Shown piece by piece: positions 1-5,347 of a stretch of 5,347 bases of DNA. Made by a program: the position numbers and the translations under genes. The stretch's first letter is position 1; each line of letters starts with the position of its first letter. Source of the DNA: Phycisphaeraceae bacterium (GTDB taxonomy: Bacteria; Planctomycetota; Phycisphaerae; Phycisphaerales; UBA1924); the NCBI GenBank assembly GCA_009827215.1, contig WUAJ01000168.1, positions 1-5,347 on the forward strand, in the 5' to 3' direction. The notes beneath the pieces were generated by a model, which worked only from the letters and a program-made list of their open reading frames with translations, had not been told where the DNA came from and did no database searches.

Positions 1-14
1 TGCTCTTCCGATCT
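1..14. other. Illumina adapter remnant at the contig end
   Basis: The first 14 bases, TGCTCTTCCGATCT, equal the 3' end of the standard Illumina TruSeq read-2 side adapter. Read on the minus strand they are AGATCGGAAGAGCA, the first 14 bases of the adapter seen when a read runs through a short insert. The match is exact, starts at the very edge of the sequence and stops at position 14. The fourteenth base (A after GAGC) separates this adapter arm from the other one, which continues with G. This is therefore untrimmed synthetic sequence rather than genome. It falls inside the open reading frame of the partial TPR gene and adds spurious residues to its end. Confidence 0.93.
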
Positions 15-424
15 GCATCACCTCGATCGGGATCCATATTGATCGCGAGTTGGATTTCTTCGATCGCATCCTCGTGCTCTCCGAGTGCGCTGAGCGAGCG
101 ACCGATCTCTGATTGGAGCCTGATGTATTGATCCACGATTCGAGGACGCGCTGGGTTCTCTGCTTCATCCTCGTCTTCGAGTGATTGGAGGGTGAGATGA
201 GAGGATGCACGCATATCTGAGATCGCTGGTTCGTGCAAGCCGAGCTTCGCGAGGGTAAATCCGTGGATCGCGAGGATTGGCGGTTCTTCTGGGAAGTGTG
301 CTTTGAGCTTTCCAGCACGCTTTGATGCTTCAAACACATCACCCACTGCGAGGAGTTTCTTTGCTTGTTCGAAGAAATCCTTCGGAGTGGGTTGTTGCTG
401 TGCTTGTGCGGGATTGGGTTGCAT
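1..424 (-). CDS. Partial TPR-repeat protein, probable second TPR-sulfotransferase (3' end missing)
   Basis: An open frame starts at ATG 424-422 and runs off the left edge without a stop, giving 141 codons. Only about 136 are genuine, because bases 1-14 are adapter. No ATG, GTG or TTG lies between this ATG and the in-frame TAA of the upstream gene at 475-473, so this is the earliest possible start. The Shine-Dalgarno signal is weak (a GAG about nine bases upstream). The protein begins with a Gln/Pro-rich tail (residues 2-13), then has TPR-like helix pairs at about 15-47, 49-80 and 94-136. The last contains a typical G-x(3)-DAIEE-type helix ending in NMDPD. An acidic stretch (83-89, EDEDEAE) sits between repeats. 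Residues 15-61 align without gaps to residues 7-53 of the neighbouring sulfotransferase with 16 of 47 identities, so a C-terminal sulfotransferase domain beyond the edge is likely but not seen. It is co-directional with that gene after 48 bases, suggesting one operon. A plain TPR scaffold protein is the alternative. Confidence 0.82.
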   Translation of the reverse strand, partial: MQPNPAQAQQQPTPKDFFEQAKKLLAVGDVFEASKRAGKLKAHFPEEPPILAIHGFTLAKLGLHEPAISDMRASSHLTLQSLEDEDEAENPARPRIVDQYIRLQSEIGRSLSALGEHEDAIEEIQLAINMDPDRGDADRKS

Positions 425-472
425 GTGTTTGATCTCGCTGTCGTATGAATGTGCTGGCTGAGCAGCTTCTGG
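425..472 (-). other. Short intergenic spacer inside the TPR/sulfotransferase unit
   Basis: Forty-eight bases separate the sulfotransferase stop from the next start on the same strand. The spacer keeps the same reading frame as both genes and contains no further stop codon. The only inverted repeat I see is a four-base GCTG/CAGC pair near 453-466 with no T tract, too weak to be a terminator. No promoter-like boxes are evident, so co-transcription of the two genes is the simplest reading. Confidence 0.5.
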
Positions 473-1981
473 TTAATCGTTCGCGGTCTCGCAAATCAGG
501 TCCCCGAGCCCTTCGAGGAGCGGGTTAATATGACCAGCATAGCGTTCGTAGCGTTTGGTGGATGACTTGTAAATTGGTTGGCGGACCTGATCGTTGCTTA
601 GCGTGAGCGCGACGCGTCCTGACTGATGGAAGTTCATACATGCTTCATCAAACTCAAGATCAACAAAGTCGAGCAACGCTCTGGTTTTTGCCTCTTGATC
701 CGCGACTGTGTCTTCGTACTGGTTATCGAAGACCGGGACGCCCACTCTTGGATCCCTGAGGACTTGGGTGTAGTGCTCAGTCACTTCGTGGTAGTGGCGA
801 TAAAACAGGCCGCAGTTCTTGAGATCGAAACTGTAGGAATGCCCTGGGTTGAGTGCTTGGAAGAAACATGAGAGGCAGTTATCACGTGCTTCACGCTTGC
901 AGTGAATGATTTTCGCATCTGGGAAGGCTAGTGCAATCATGCCCATGTACCAGAAGTTCATCGGTGCTTTGTCCACGATGATCTCAACCGATGGGTTGTC
1001 CGCCATTGCGATTGTCTCGCGGCGATAGATCTTTGCGAGCTGCGCGATCTGCTTTGGGTCATACTCATCTGGGCCTGTTTTGTAAGGATTCTCAGGATTG
1101 GGGGCTACTTCCCTGAAGAGCTCTGAGATCAGACCCAGTTCCCCAGCTCCAAAACCCTTTGGATGCGCATCAAGAATCTGCTCAGTGAGCGTTGTCCCAG
1201 ATCGGGGCATGCCCAGAATGAACACAGGACGAGGCACCCCCGGATCGGGGCGCTCGACGCCTTCAAAACGATCCGCTGTCCAAGCCTCCTTGAGACACTT
1301 TACCTGCGCCGCGATTCGCCCTTCGGAGTAGATTGCGGGCACAGCGTTGTTGGCTTTGGTGAAAGCAACTATTGCCTCGTCATAGCGTTTCGCACGATCA
1401 TAAAGATGTCCGAGTGCATTGAATGCCTTGTTCGCATATGGGACATCTGGTGACTCTAGTTCTTTCACAAGCCCTTCGATCAGCTCGATCCCCTCTTCAA
1501 GACGATCACTCCGCAATACGGCTCGTCCAAAGACAGAAGCGATTGAAAGTGTCATCATCCCTCGCTCTTTCGCTTCCTCGACGAGCTTGATCGCTTCGTC
1601 CTTCTGATCCCCAAGCAGCAGCACGTGCCCCAACCCCGAAATCAGTGACGGCTCATTGGGTTGTCGAATGATCTCGTCACGCATCAACTCGATCGCGTCA
1701 TCCAGATTCCCTGTCTGCGTGAGCCCCTCGCTGAGGGTGTTGAGCACCGCGACTCTGTGGGGTTTGTGCGTGATGTGGCGCAGCGCTCTGCGTGCGATCC
1801 GCGTCCCCTCATCAGGTTTCTGCAAGCGGAGCAGCACGCTCACATGGAGCGCGACGATCGGCGGGAAGTGCGGATTGCGGTTGTAGAGCTGACTGGTGGT
1901 CCGGTAAGCCGCGCGGTATTGCCCGGAGTCGTACTGCGCACGCGCCTGCTCATACGCATCCTTTGTACTCACAACCGGCAT
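473..1981 (-). CDS. TPR-repeat sulfotransferase (Sulfotransfer_3-type)
   Basis: This complete 502-residue protein probably transfers sulfate from PAPS to an unidentified acceptor. The ATG at 1981-1979 is chosen because GGAGGT lies five bases upstream; an in-frame GTG at 2017 would add 12 residues but lacks such a signal. Residues 7-215 form about six TPR-like helix pairs (for example GNLDDAIELM, QKDEAIKLVEEA, KRYDEAIVAFTKA), presumably for substrate or partner binding. The catalytic domain follows. FILGMPRSGTTL at 254-265 is the 5'-phosphosulfate loop. CKREARDNCLSCFF at 361-374 matches the 3'-phosphate-binding region, with Arg363 and Ser371 the likely ligands. YEDTV at 422-426 and PIYKSSTKRYERY at 469-481 are typical of this bacterial family. 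The loop with its following LDAHP and a GE pair (Glu281) also resembles tyrosylprotein sulfotransferases, where such a Glu is catalytic; equivalence here is inference. There is no signal peptide or membrane segment, so it is probably cytoplasmic. The acceptor cannot be read from the sequence. The catalytic half is less GC-rich than the TPR half. Confidence 0.92.
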   Translation of the reverse strand: MPVVSTKDAYEQARAQYDSGQYRAAYRTTSQLYNRNPHFPPIVALHVSVLLRLQKPDEGTRIARRALRHITHKPHRVAVLNTLSEGLTQTGNLDDAIELMRDEIIRQPNEPSLISGLGHVLLLGDQKDEAIKLVEEAKERGMMTLSIASVFGRAVLRSDRLEEGIELIEGLVKELESPDVPYANKAFNALGHLYDRAKRYDEAIVAFTKANNAVPAIYSEGRIAAQVKCLKEAWTADRFEGVERPDPGVPRPVFILGMPRSGTTLTEQILDAHPKGFGAGELGLISELFREVAPNPENPYKTGPDEYDPKQIAQLAKIYRRETIAMADNPSVEIIVDKAPMNFWYMGMIALAFPDAKIIHCKREARDNCLSCFFQALNPGHSYSFDLKNCGLFYRHYHEVTEHYTQVLRDPRVGVPVFDNQYEDTVADQEAKTRALLDFVDLEFDEACMNFHQSGRVALTLSNDQVRQPIYKSSTKRYERYAGHINPLLEGLGDLICETAND

Positions 1982-1986
1982 CCAAG

Positions 1987-1992
1987 ACCTCC
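1987..1992 (-). promoter_or_regulatory. Strong ribosome binding site deciding the sulfotransferase start
   Basis: On the minus strand the sequence reads GGAGGT, five bases (CTTGG) before the ATG at 1981-1979. This is a near-perfect Shine-Dalgarno element at the usual spacing, and it supports starting the protein at MPVVSTKDAYEQ rather than at the GTG 36 bases further upstream. The GTG-initiated reading would place this element inside the coding sequence. Confidence 0.8.
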
Positions 1993-2080
1993 ATACACCA
2001 AACAAACGGGTTATCACTGACCTTCAATCAGGACTGCGTTGCATCAACCCCAATCATCGGGTGATCACAGGCATAACCTT
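1993..2080. promoter_or_regulatory. Divergent intergenic region, presumed promoters for both flanking genes
   Basis: The sulfotransferase (minus) and asparaginase (plus) genes diverge from this stretch, so both must be transcribed from here or from within their neighbours. I could not identify a convincing -35/-10 pair on either strand. The best plus-strand candidate for a -10 box is CATAAC near 2072-2077, with no good -35 partner. An eight-base palindrome GTGATCAC lies at 2061-2068; it could be an operator half or chance. The assignment rests on gene orientation alone. Confidence 0.35.
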
Positions 2081-2647
2081 ATGCCTATGCGCCAGATCAC
2101 GCTTATCTCAACCGGTGGAACCATCGAGAAAACCTACGATGAACACGCGGGAACCCTCACAAACCGCTCATCCATCGTCCAGGAGATGCTCCGGCTCCTC
2201 CGACTCGAGGACACCCAGGTCAACACCCTCCAGCTCATGCAGAAGGACTCGCTGGAACTCACCGACGCGGATCGGACGCGGATCTTGGATGCCGTGAAGC
2301 TGGTCATCGGTCCGGCGACCGACGATCCGTTGACCGACCCCAACGGCTGCAAGGGGGTCATCATCCTCCACGGCACCGACACTTTGTGCGAAACCGGTGA
2401 ATGGCTCTACAACTCGCTCGTCAAGAACGCCGACCCCAACCAGCAGCTCGCGGTCCCGGTCATCCTCACCGGCGCGATGCGGCCGTTTGAGATGAAACGA
2501 TCCGATGCGCTCCAGAACCTCAACGAGGCGATCTTCGCGGCAACGATTCTTGAGCCGGGCGTGTACGTGGTTGCCCACTCGAAAGCGCTGAGCTTCCCTG
2601 GACCGACCAAGGACCGCGAACGCGGCACCTTCGTCAAACCGAACTGA
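2081..2647 (+). CDS. Compact single-domain L-asparaginase-like amidohydrolase
   Basis: This 188-residue protein is predicted to hydrolyse L-asparagine, or a related amide, to aspartate and ammonia. It matches only the N-terminal catalytic domain of the asparaginase/glutaminase family. TGGTI at 11-15 carries the nucleophile Thr14, with Tyr19 as the probable flexible-loop Tyr. KDSLELTDADR at 55-65 is the substrate-contact segment. HGTDT at 97-101 supplies Thr99 and Asp100. TGAMRPF at 130-136 with SDALQNLNEA at 141-150 is the conserved strand-helix. Lys177 aligns with the catalytic Lys162 of E. coli enzyme II. Classical enzymes have about 325-350 residues and a second domain; here the chain stops soon after that Lys. 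Short stand-alone members ending in a similar KxREKGxF-like motif are known to me, so this looks like a natural small subfamily rather than a truncation. ATG 2081 is preferred because ACAGG lies ten bases upstream; ATG 2087 is nearly as good, and a TTG at 2039 is unlikely. No signal peptide is seen, so it is cytoplasmic. A different amide substrate is possible. Confidence 0.88.
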   Translation: MPMRQITLISTGGTIEKTYDEHAGTLTNRSSIVQEMLRLLRLEDTQVNTLQLMQKDSLELTDADRTRILDAVKLVIGPATDDPLTDPNGCKGVIILHGTDTLCETGEWLYNSLVKNADPNQQLAVPVILTGAMRPFEMKRSDALQNLNEAIFAATILEPGVYVVAHSKALSFPGPTKDRERGTFVKPN

Positions 2648-2664
2648 ATCACGCGCTGACTTGT
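2648..2664. other. 17-base gap between convergent stop codons
   Basis: The asparaginase gene (TGA at 2645-2647) and gcvP (TAA at 2667-2665, minus strand) end facing each other with only 17 bases between. The gap has no inverted repeat or T tract, so no intrinsic terminator is visible. Transcripts from either side probably overlap the other gene's 3' end, or stop by Rho. Confidence 0.6.
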
Positions 2665-5347
2665 TTAGATGTCGCAGACTTCATCGACACTTGGACACGA
2701 ACACACGAGGTTGCGGTCGCCGTAGGGGTTGTCCACGCGTCCCACAGGTGACCAGAACTTGAATCGTCGCAGGTGCTCGGCGGGGTACGCCGCGACATCG
2801 CGGGAGTATGGATGCGTCCATTCGTCCGCTCCGATCGCGGCGATCGAGTGCGGCGCCCCCTTAAGCGGATTGTCGTCCTTGGGCATCCTGCCGTCTTCGA
2901 TATCGCGGATCTCGTTGCGGATCGTGATGAGCGCGTCGCAGAAGCGGTCGAGTTCCGCTTTGGATTCGGACTCCGTCGGCTCGACCATGAGCGTTCCGGG
3001 GACGGGCCAGCTCATCGTGGGTGCGTGGAATCCGAAGTCGATCAAGCGCTTCGCGATGTCGTCGATCTCGATCCCGGCAGATTTCTTGAACGCTCGGCAG
3101 TCCATCACGAACTCGTGTGCGACGCGTCCGCGTGATCCACGGAACAGGATGTCGTAGTGATCCTTGAGACGCTCGGCCATGTAGTTCGCGTTGAGGATCG
3201 ATACTTTGGAGGCTTGCGTCAAACCACGCTTGCCCATTAGTGCGATGTAGACCCACGAGATCGGGAGGATGCTCGCGGACCCTTCCGGAGCAGCGCTGAC
3301 CGCGCCGACCGAGCCGCCTGTGCTTGGGTTCCGAACAGGGTGTCCCGGAAGGAACGGCTTGAGCTTGTCGTTGACCCCGATCGGTCCCATGCCGGGACCT
3401 CCACCGCCGTGCGGGATGCAGAAGGTTTTGTGCAGATTGAGGTGACAAACATCGGCGCCGTAGTCACCTGGTCGGCAGAGTCCGACCTGCGCGTTCATGT
3501 TTGCGCCATCGAGGTAGACGAGTCCGCCATTGTCGTGGACAACCTGAATCATCTCGCGGATCGAGTCGTCGAACACGCCGCAGGTCGATGGGTAGGTGAT
3601 CATCGCCGCCGCGAGTGTGTCCTTGTGCTTCTCCGCTTGTGCGACGAGGTCCTCGAACACGATCGTTCCCGATTCATCGACCTTAACCCCGACGACCTTC
3701 ATCCCCGCGACGACCGCGGATGCGGGGTTGGTGCCGTGGGCTGAGGTTGGGATCAGACAGACATTGCGCTGCGTGTCGTTTCGGCTCTCGTGGTATGCGC
3801 TGATCGCCAGCAATCCCGCGTACTCGCCTTGCGATCCCGCGTTGGGCATCAGCGACACGGCTTCAAATCCTGTGATCTCCGCGAGCCATGCTTCGAGCTG
3901 CTTAAACAACTCAAAGTACCCCTCGCACTGATCCGCAGGCGCGAATGGGTGCATGTGCGCGAACTCACGCCATGAAACGGGGATCATCTCGCTCGTCGCG
4001 TTGAGTTTCATCGTGCACGATCCGAGCGGGATCATCGAGTGCGCCAGCGAGAGCTCACGCGATTGGAGCTCGGAGATGTAGCGGAGCATCTCGGTTTCTG
4101 AGCGGTGCGTGTTGAACACCTCGTGGGTCATGAACGCGCTGGTGCGCTCGAAGACTTCCGGGATCTCCATCCATGCTTGCTCGCTCAGCGCATCGAAGTT
4201 GCACGAACCGTCGCATCCAAAGCTCGCGAGCAGGTCCATGACGAGGGTTTCATCACCTGTTTCGTCCATCGTGATGCCAAGCGTACCGTCACCGAAGTCG
4301 CGGAGGTTGATCCGCAGATCGCGAGCGGCTTTGAGGACCGCGTTCGGATCTCCGTTGACCTTGACGCGGAGCGTATCGAAGACCAAGTCTTCGTCGATCT
4401 CGTGTCCGAGCTCGAGCAGTCCGGCGCGCAGGGTTTGAGTGAGGTGTCGGATGCGCTGTGCGATTGCTTTGAGTCCGTTGGGGCCGTGGTAGACGGCGTA
4501 CATGGACGCGATGACCGCGAGGAGCACCTGAGCCGTGCAGATGTTGCTTGTCGCGCGATCGCGCTTGATGTGCTGCTCGCGCGTCTGGACCGCGAGGCGC
4601 AGTGCGGGTTTGCCGTGCGAGTCGATTGACATCCCGACCAATCGGCCTGGCATTTTGCGGACATGCTCTTCGCGCGTCGCCATGTATCCCGCGTGGGGTC
4701 CGCCGAATCCCATCGGGACCCCGAAGCGTTGAGCGGAGCCGACGACGATGTCCGCGCCCTTCTCGCCCCACTCTCCGGGAGGTTTGAGCAGCGTGAGCGC
4801 CAGCAGATCCGCGGCTGCGACGACCATCATGCCGTTCGCATGCGCTTCGTTGGTGAGCTTCTCGTAGCACTCGACTCGACCATCGGTGGTTGGGTACGAG
4901 ACGAGCACACCCGCCGCGTCAGGATTGCTCATGTCGAAGGATTCGACATCCCCCACCACGACCTCCACACCGATCGACTTGGCGCGTGTTTGAACGACGG
5001 CGATTGTTTGCGGATGACAATCATCCGCGACATAGAACACCTTGCGCTTGTCACGCAGGATCGAGACGCACATCGACATCGCTTCTCCGGCGCTTGTCCC
5101 CTCGTCGAGCATCGATGAGTTGGCGAGTGGGAGTCCCGTCAGGTCGCAGACCATCGTCTGGAAGTTGAGCAGCGCTTCGAGCCGACCCTGTGCCGTCTCT
5201 GGTTGGTACGGCGTGTACTGCGTGTACCACTGCGGATTCTCGAACACATTGCGGAGAATCACGCCGGGAGTGACGGTCCCGACATACCCCATCCCGATGC
5301 ACGAACGGAATACCTTGTTCTTGACAGCGATCTCGCGCAGATCACGC
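2665..5347 (-). CDS. gcvP: Glycine dehydrogenase (decarboxylating), P-protein of the glycine cleavage system (5' end beyond the window)
   Basis: The P-protein is the pyridoxal-phosphate enzyme that decarboxylates glycine and passes the aminomethyl group to the lipoyl arm of GcvH. In the window 893 residues are visible. The frame stays open to the right edge, so the ATG at 5292 is an internal Met in the conserved IGMGYVG motif. From memory of E. coli GcvP (957 residues), about 65-70 N-terminal residues are missing. This is the fused single-chain type with two halves. Counting from that internal Met, the N-terminal half shows WYTQYTPYQPE (22-32), GRLEALLNFQ (36-45), AQRFGVPMGFGGPHAG (187-202) and TREQHIKRDRATSNICTAQ (237-255). 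The C-terminal half shows IPLGSCTMKLNA (421-432), SAHGTNPASA (517-526), YLDGANMNAQVG (593-604), LNLHKTFCIPHGGGGPGMGP (618-637) with the cofactor lysine Lys622 (codon 3429-3427), and FGFHAPTMSWPVPGTLMVEP (753-772). It ends in the usual GDRNLVCSC region. No frameshift is seen. It is the last gene of its unit; gcvT/gcvH, if clustered, would lie beyond 5347. Confidence 0.98.
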   Translation of the reverse strand, partial: RDLREIAVKNKVFRSCIGMGYVGTVTPGVILRNVFENPQWYTQYTPYQPETAQGRLEALLNFQTMVCDLTGLPLANSSMLDEGTSAGEAMSMCVSILRDKRKVFYVADDCHPQTIAVVQTRAKSIGVEVVVGDVESFDMSNPDAAGVLVSYPTTDGRVECYEKLTNEAHANGMMVVAAADLLALTLLKPPGEWGEKGADIVVGSAQRFGVPMGFGGPHAGYMATREEHVRKMPGRLVGMSIDSHGKPALRLAVQTREQHIKRDRATSNICTAQVLLAVIASMYAVYHGPNGLKAIAQRIRHLTQTLRAGLLELGHEIDEDLVFDTLRVKVNGDPNAVLKAARDLRINLRDFGDGTLGITMDETGDETLVMDLLASFGCDGSCNFDALSEQAWMEIPEVFERTSAFMTHEVFNTHRSETEMLRYISELQSRELSLAHSMIPLGSCTMKLNATSEMIPVSWREFAHMHPFAPADQCEGYFELFKQLEAWLAEITGFEAVSLMPNAGSQGEYAGLLAISAYHESRNDTQRNVCLIPTSAHGTNPASAVVAGMKVVGVKVDESGTIVFEDLVAQAEKHKDTLAAAMITYPSTCGVFDDSIREMIQVVHDNGGLVYLDGANMNAQVGLCRPGDYGADVCHLNLHKTFCIPHGGGGPGMGPIGVNDKLKPFLPGHPVRNPSTGGSVGAVSAAPEGSASILPISWVYIALMGKRGLTQASKVSILNANYMAERLKDHYDILFRGSRGRVAHEFVMDCRAFKKSAGIEIDDIAKRLIDFGFHAPTMSWPVPGTLMVEPTESESKAELDRFCDALITIRNEIRDIEDGRMPKDDNPLKGAPHSIAAIGADEWTHPYSRDVAAYPAEHLRRFKFWSPVGRVDNPYGDRNLVCSCPSVDEVCDI

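Noticed and set aside
453..466. Possible hairpin GCTG/CAGC between the two TPR genes
   Set aside because: The stem is four base pairs with no T tract, and the genes are co-directional and close, so a terminator is not supported.
2061..2068. Eight-base palindrome GTGATCAC in the divergent intergenic region
   Set aside because: It could be an operator, but GATC-centred palindromes are expected in a window so rich in GATC. There is no second copy and no flanking promoter, so it is not reported as a site.
2081..2647. Asparaginase gene as a truncated pseudogene
   Set aside because: All catalytic motifs are present, the frame is clean, the C-terminal segment is conserved with known short members, and the convergent gcvP follows immediately with no leftover asparaginase sequence.
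2861..3448. Minus-strand open frame of 195 codons overlapping gcvP in another frame
   Set aside because: It is an Arg/Ser/Pro-rich out-of-frame translation of gcvP, a typical frame-shadow composition. The gcvP frame itself is intact and conserved through this stretch.
4105..4629. Long plus-strand open frame (174 codons) opposite gcvP, with several others of 60-140 codons across 2729-5168
   Set aside because: These are antisense shadows of a strongly conserved gene. High GC and the GAT/CGC codon preference suppress stops on the opposite strand. The translations show no recognisable domain and no ribosome binding site.
5290..5292. ATG at 5292 as the gcvP start
   Set aside because: The frame continues upstream to the edge, and the upstream residues (LREIAVKNKVFRSCIG) match the conserved P-protein sequence before the IGMGY motif, so this Met is internal.
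1..5347. Search for CRISPR arrays, tRNA or rRNA genes, insertion sequences, toxin-antitoxin or phage-defence genes
   Set aside because: No regularly spaced repeats, no cloverleaf-like segment and no transposase or defence motifs were seen. Essentially all sequence is accounted for by the four genes and their short gaps.

Overview
The window reads as an ordinary bacterial chromosomal fragment: four protein-coding genes, no RNA genes, no mobile element and no CRISPR. Coding density is close to complete, with non-coding gaps of only about 17, 48 and 99 bases. Composition is moderately GC-rich. Hand-sampled 60-base lines give about 60% GC in the asparaginase and gcvP genes and nearer 50% at the left end. 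The gene set (single-chain glycine decarboxylase, TPR-sulfotransferases, compact asparaginase) fits a Gram-negative and possibly aquatic bacterium. A planctomycete such as a Phycisphaerae member is a guess I cannot confirm from sequence alone.

Left part (1-1981, minus strand): two consecutive genes. The first transcribed is a complete TPR-sulfotransferase (473-1981). After 48 bases comes a second TPR protein that runs off the left edge (start at 424). The N-termini of the two are recognisably related, so this looks like a tandem paralogue pair in one transcription unit. Bases 1-14 match Illumina adapter sequence, so the left edge is a library artefact and the last apparent residues of the partial gene are not biological.

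Middle (1982-2647): a roughly 99-base divergent intergenic region, then a plus-strand gene for a compact single-domain L-asparaginase-like protein of 188 residues. It keeps all the recognisable catalytic motifs of the asparaginase N-terminal domain but has no C-terminal domain.

Right part (2665-5347, minus strand): gcvP, the pyridoxal-phosphate P-protein of the glycine cleavage system. It lacks only about the first 65-70 residues, which lie beyond the right edge. It converges on the asparaginase gene with 17 bases between the two stop codons.

The genes do not form an obvious joint pathway. GcvP is core one-carbon metabolism, the asparaginase deaminates an amide amino acid, and the sulfotransferase pair probably modifies an unknown acceptor. 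I found no convincing sign of a new multi-gene system. The most useful observations are the adapter remnant, the tandem sulfotransferase-type paralogues, the intact but minimal asparaginase, and a marked excess of GATC.
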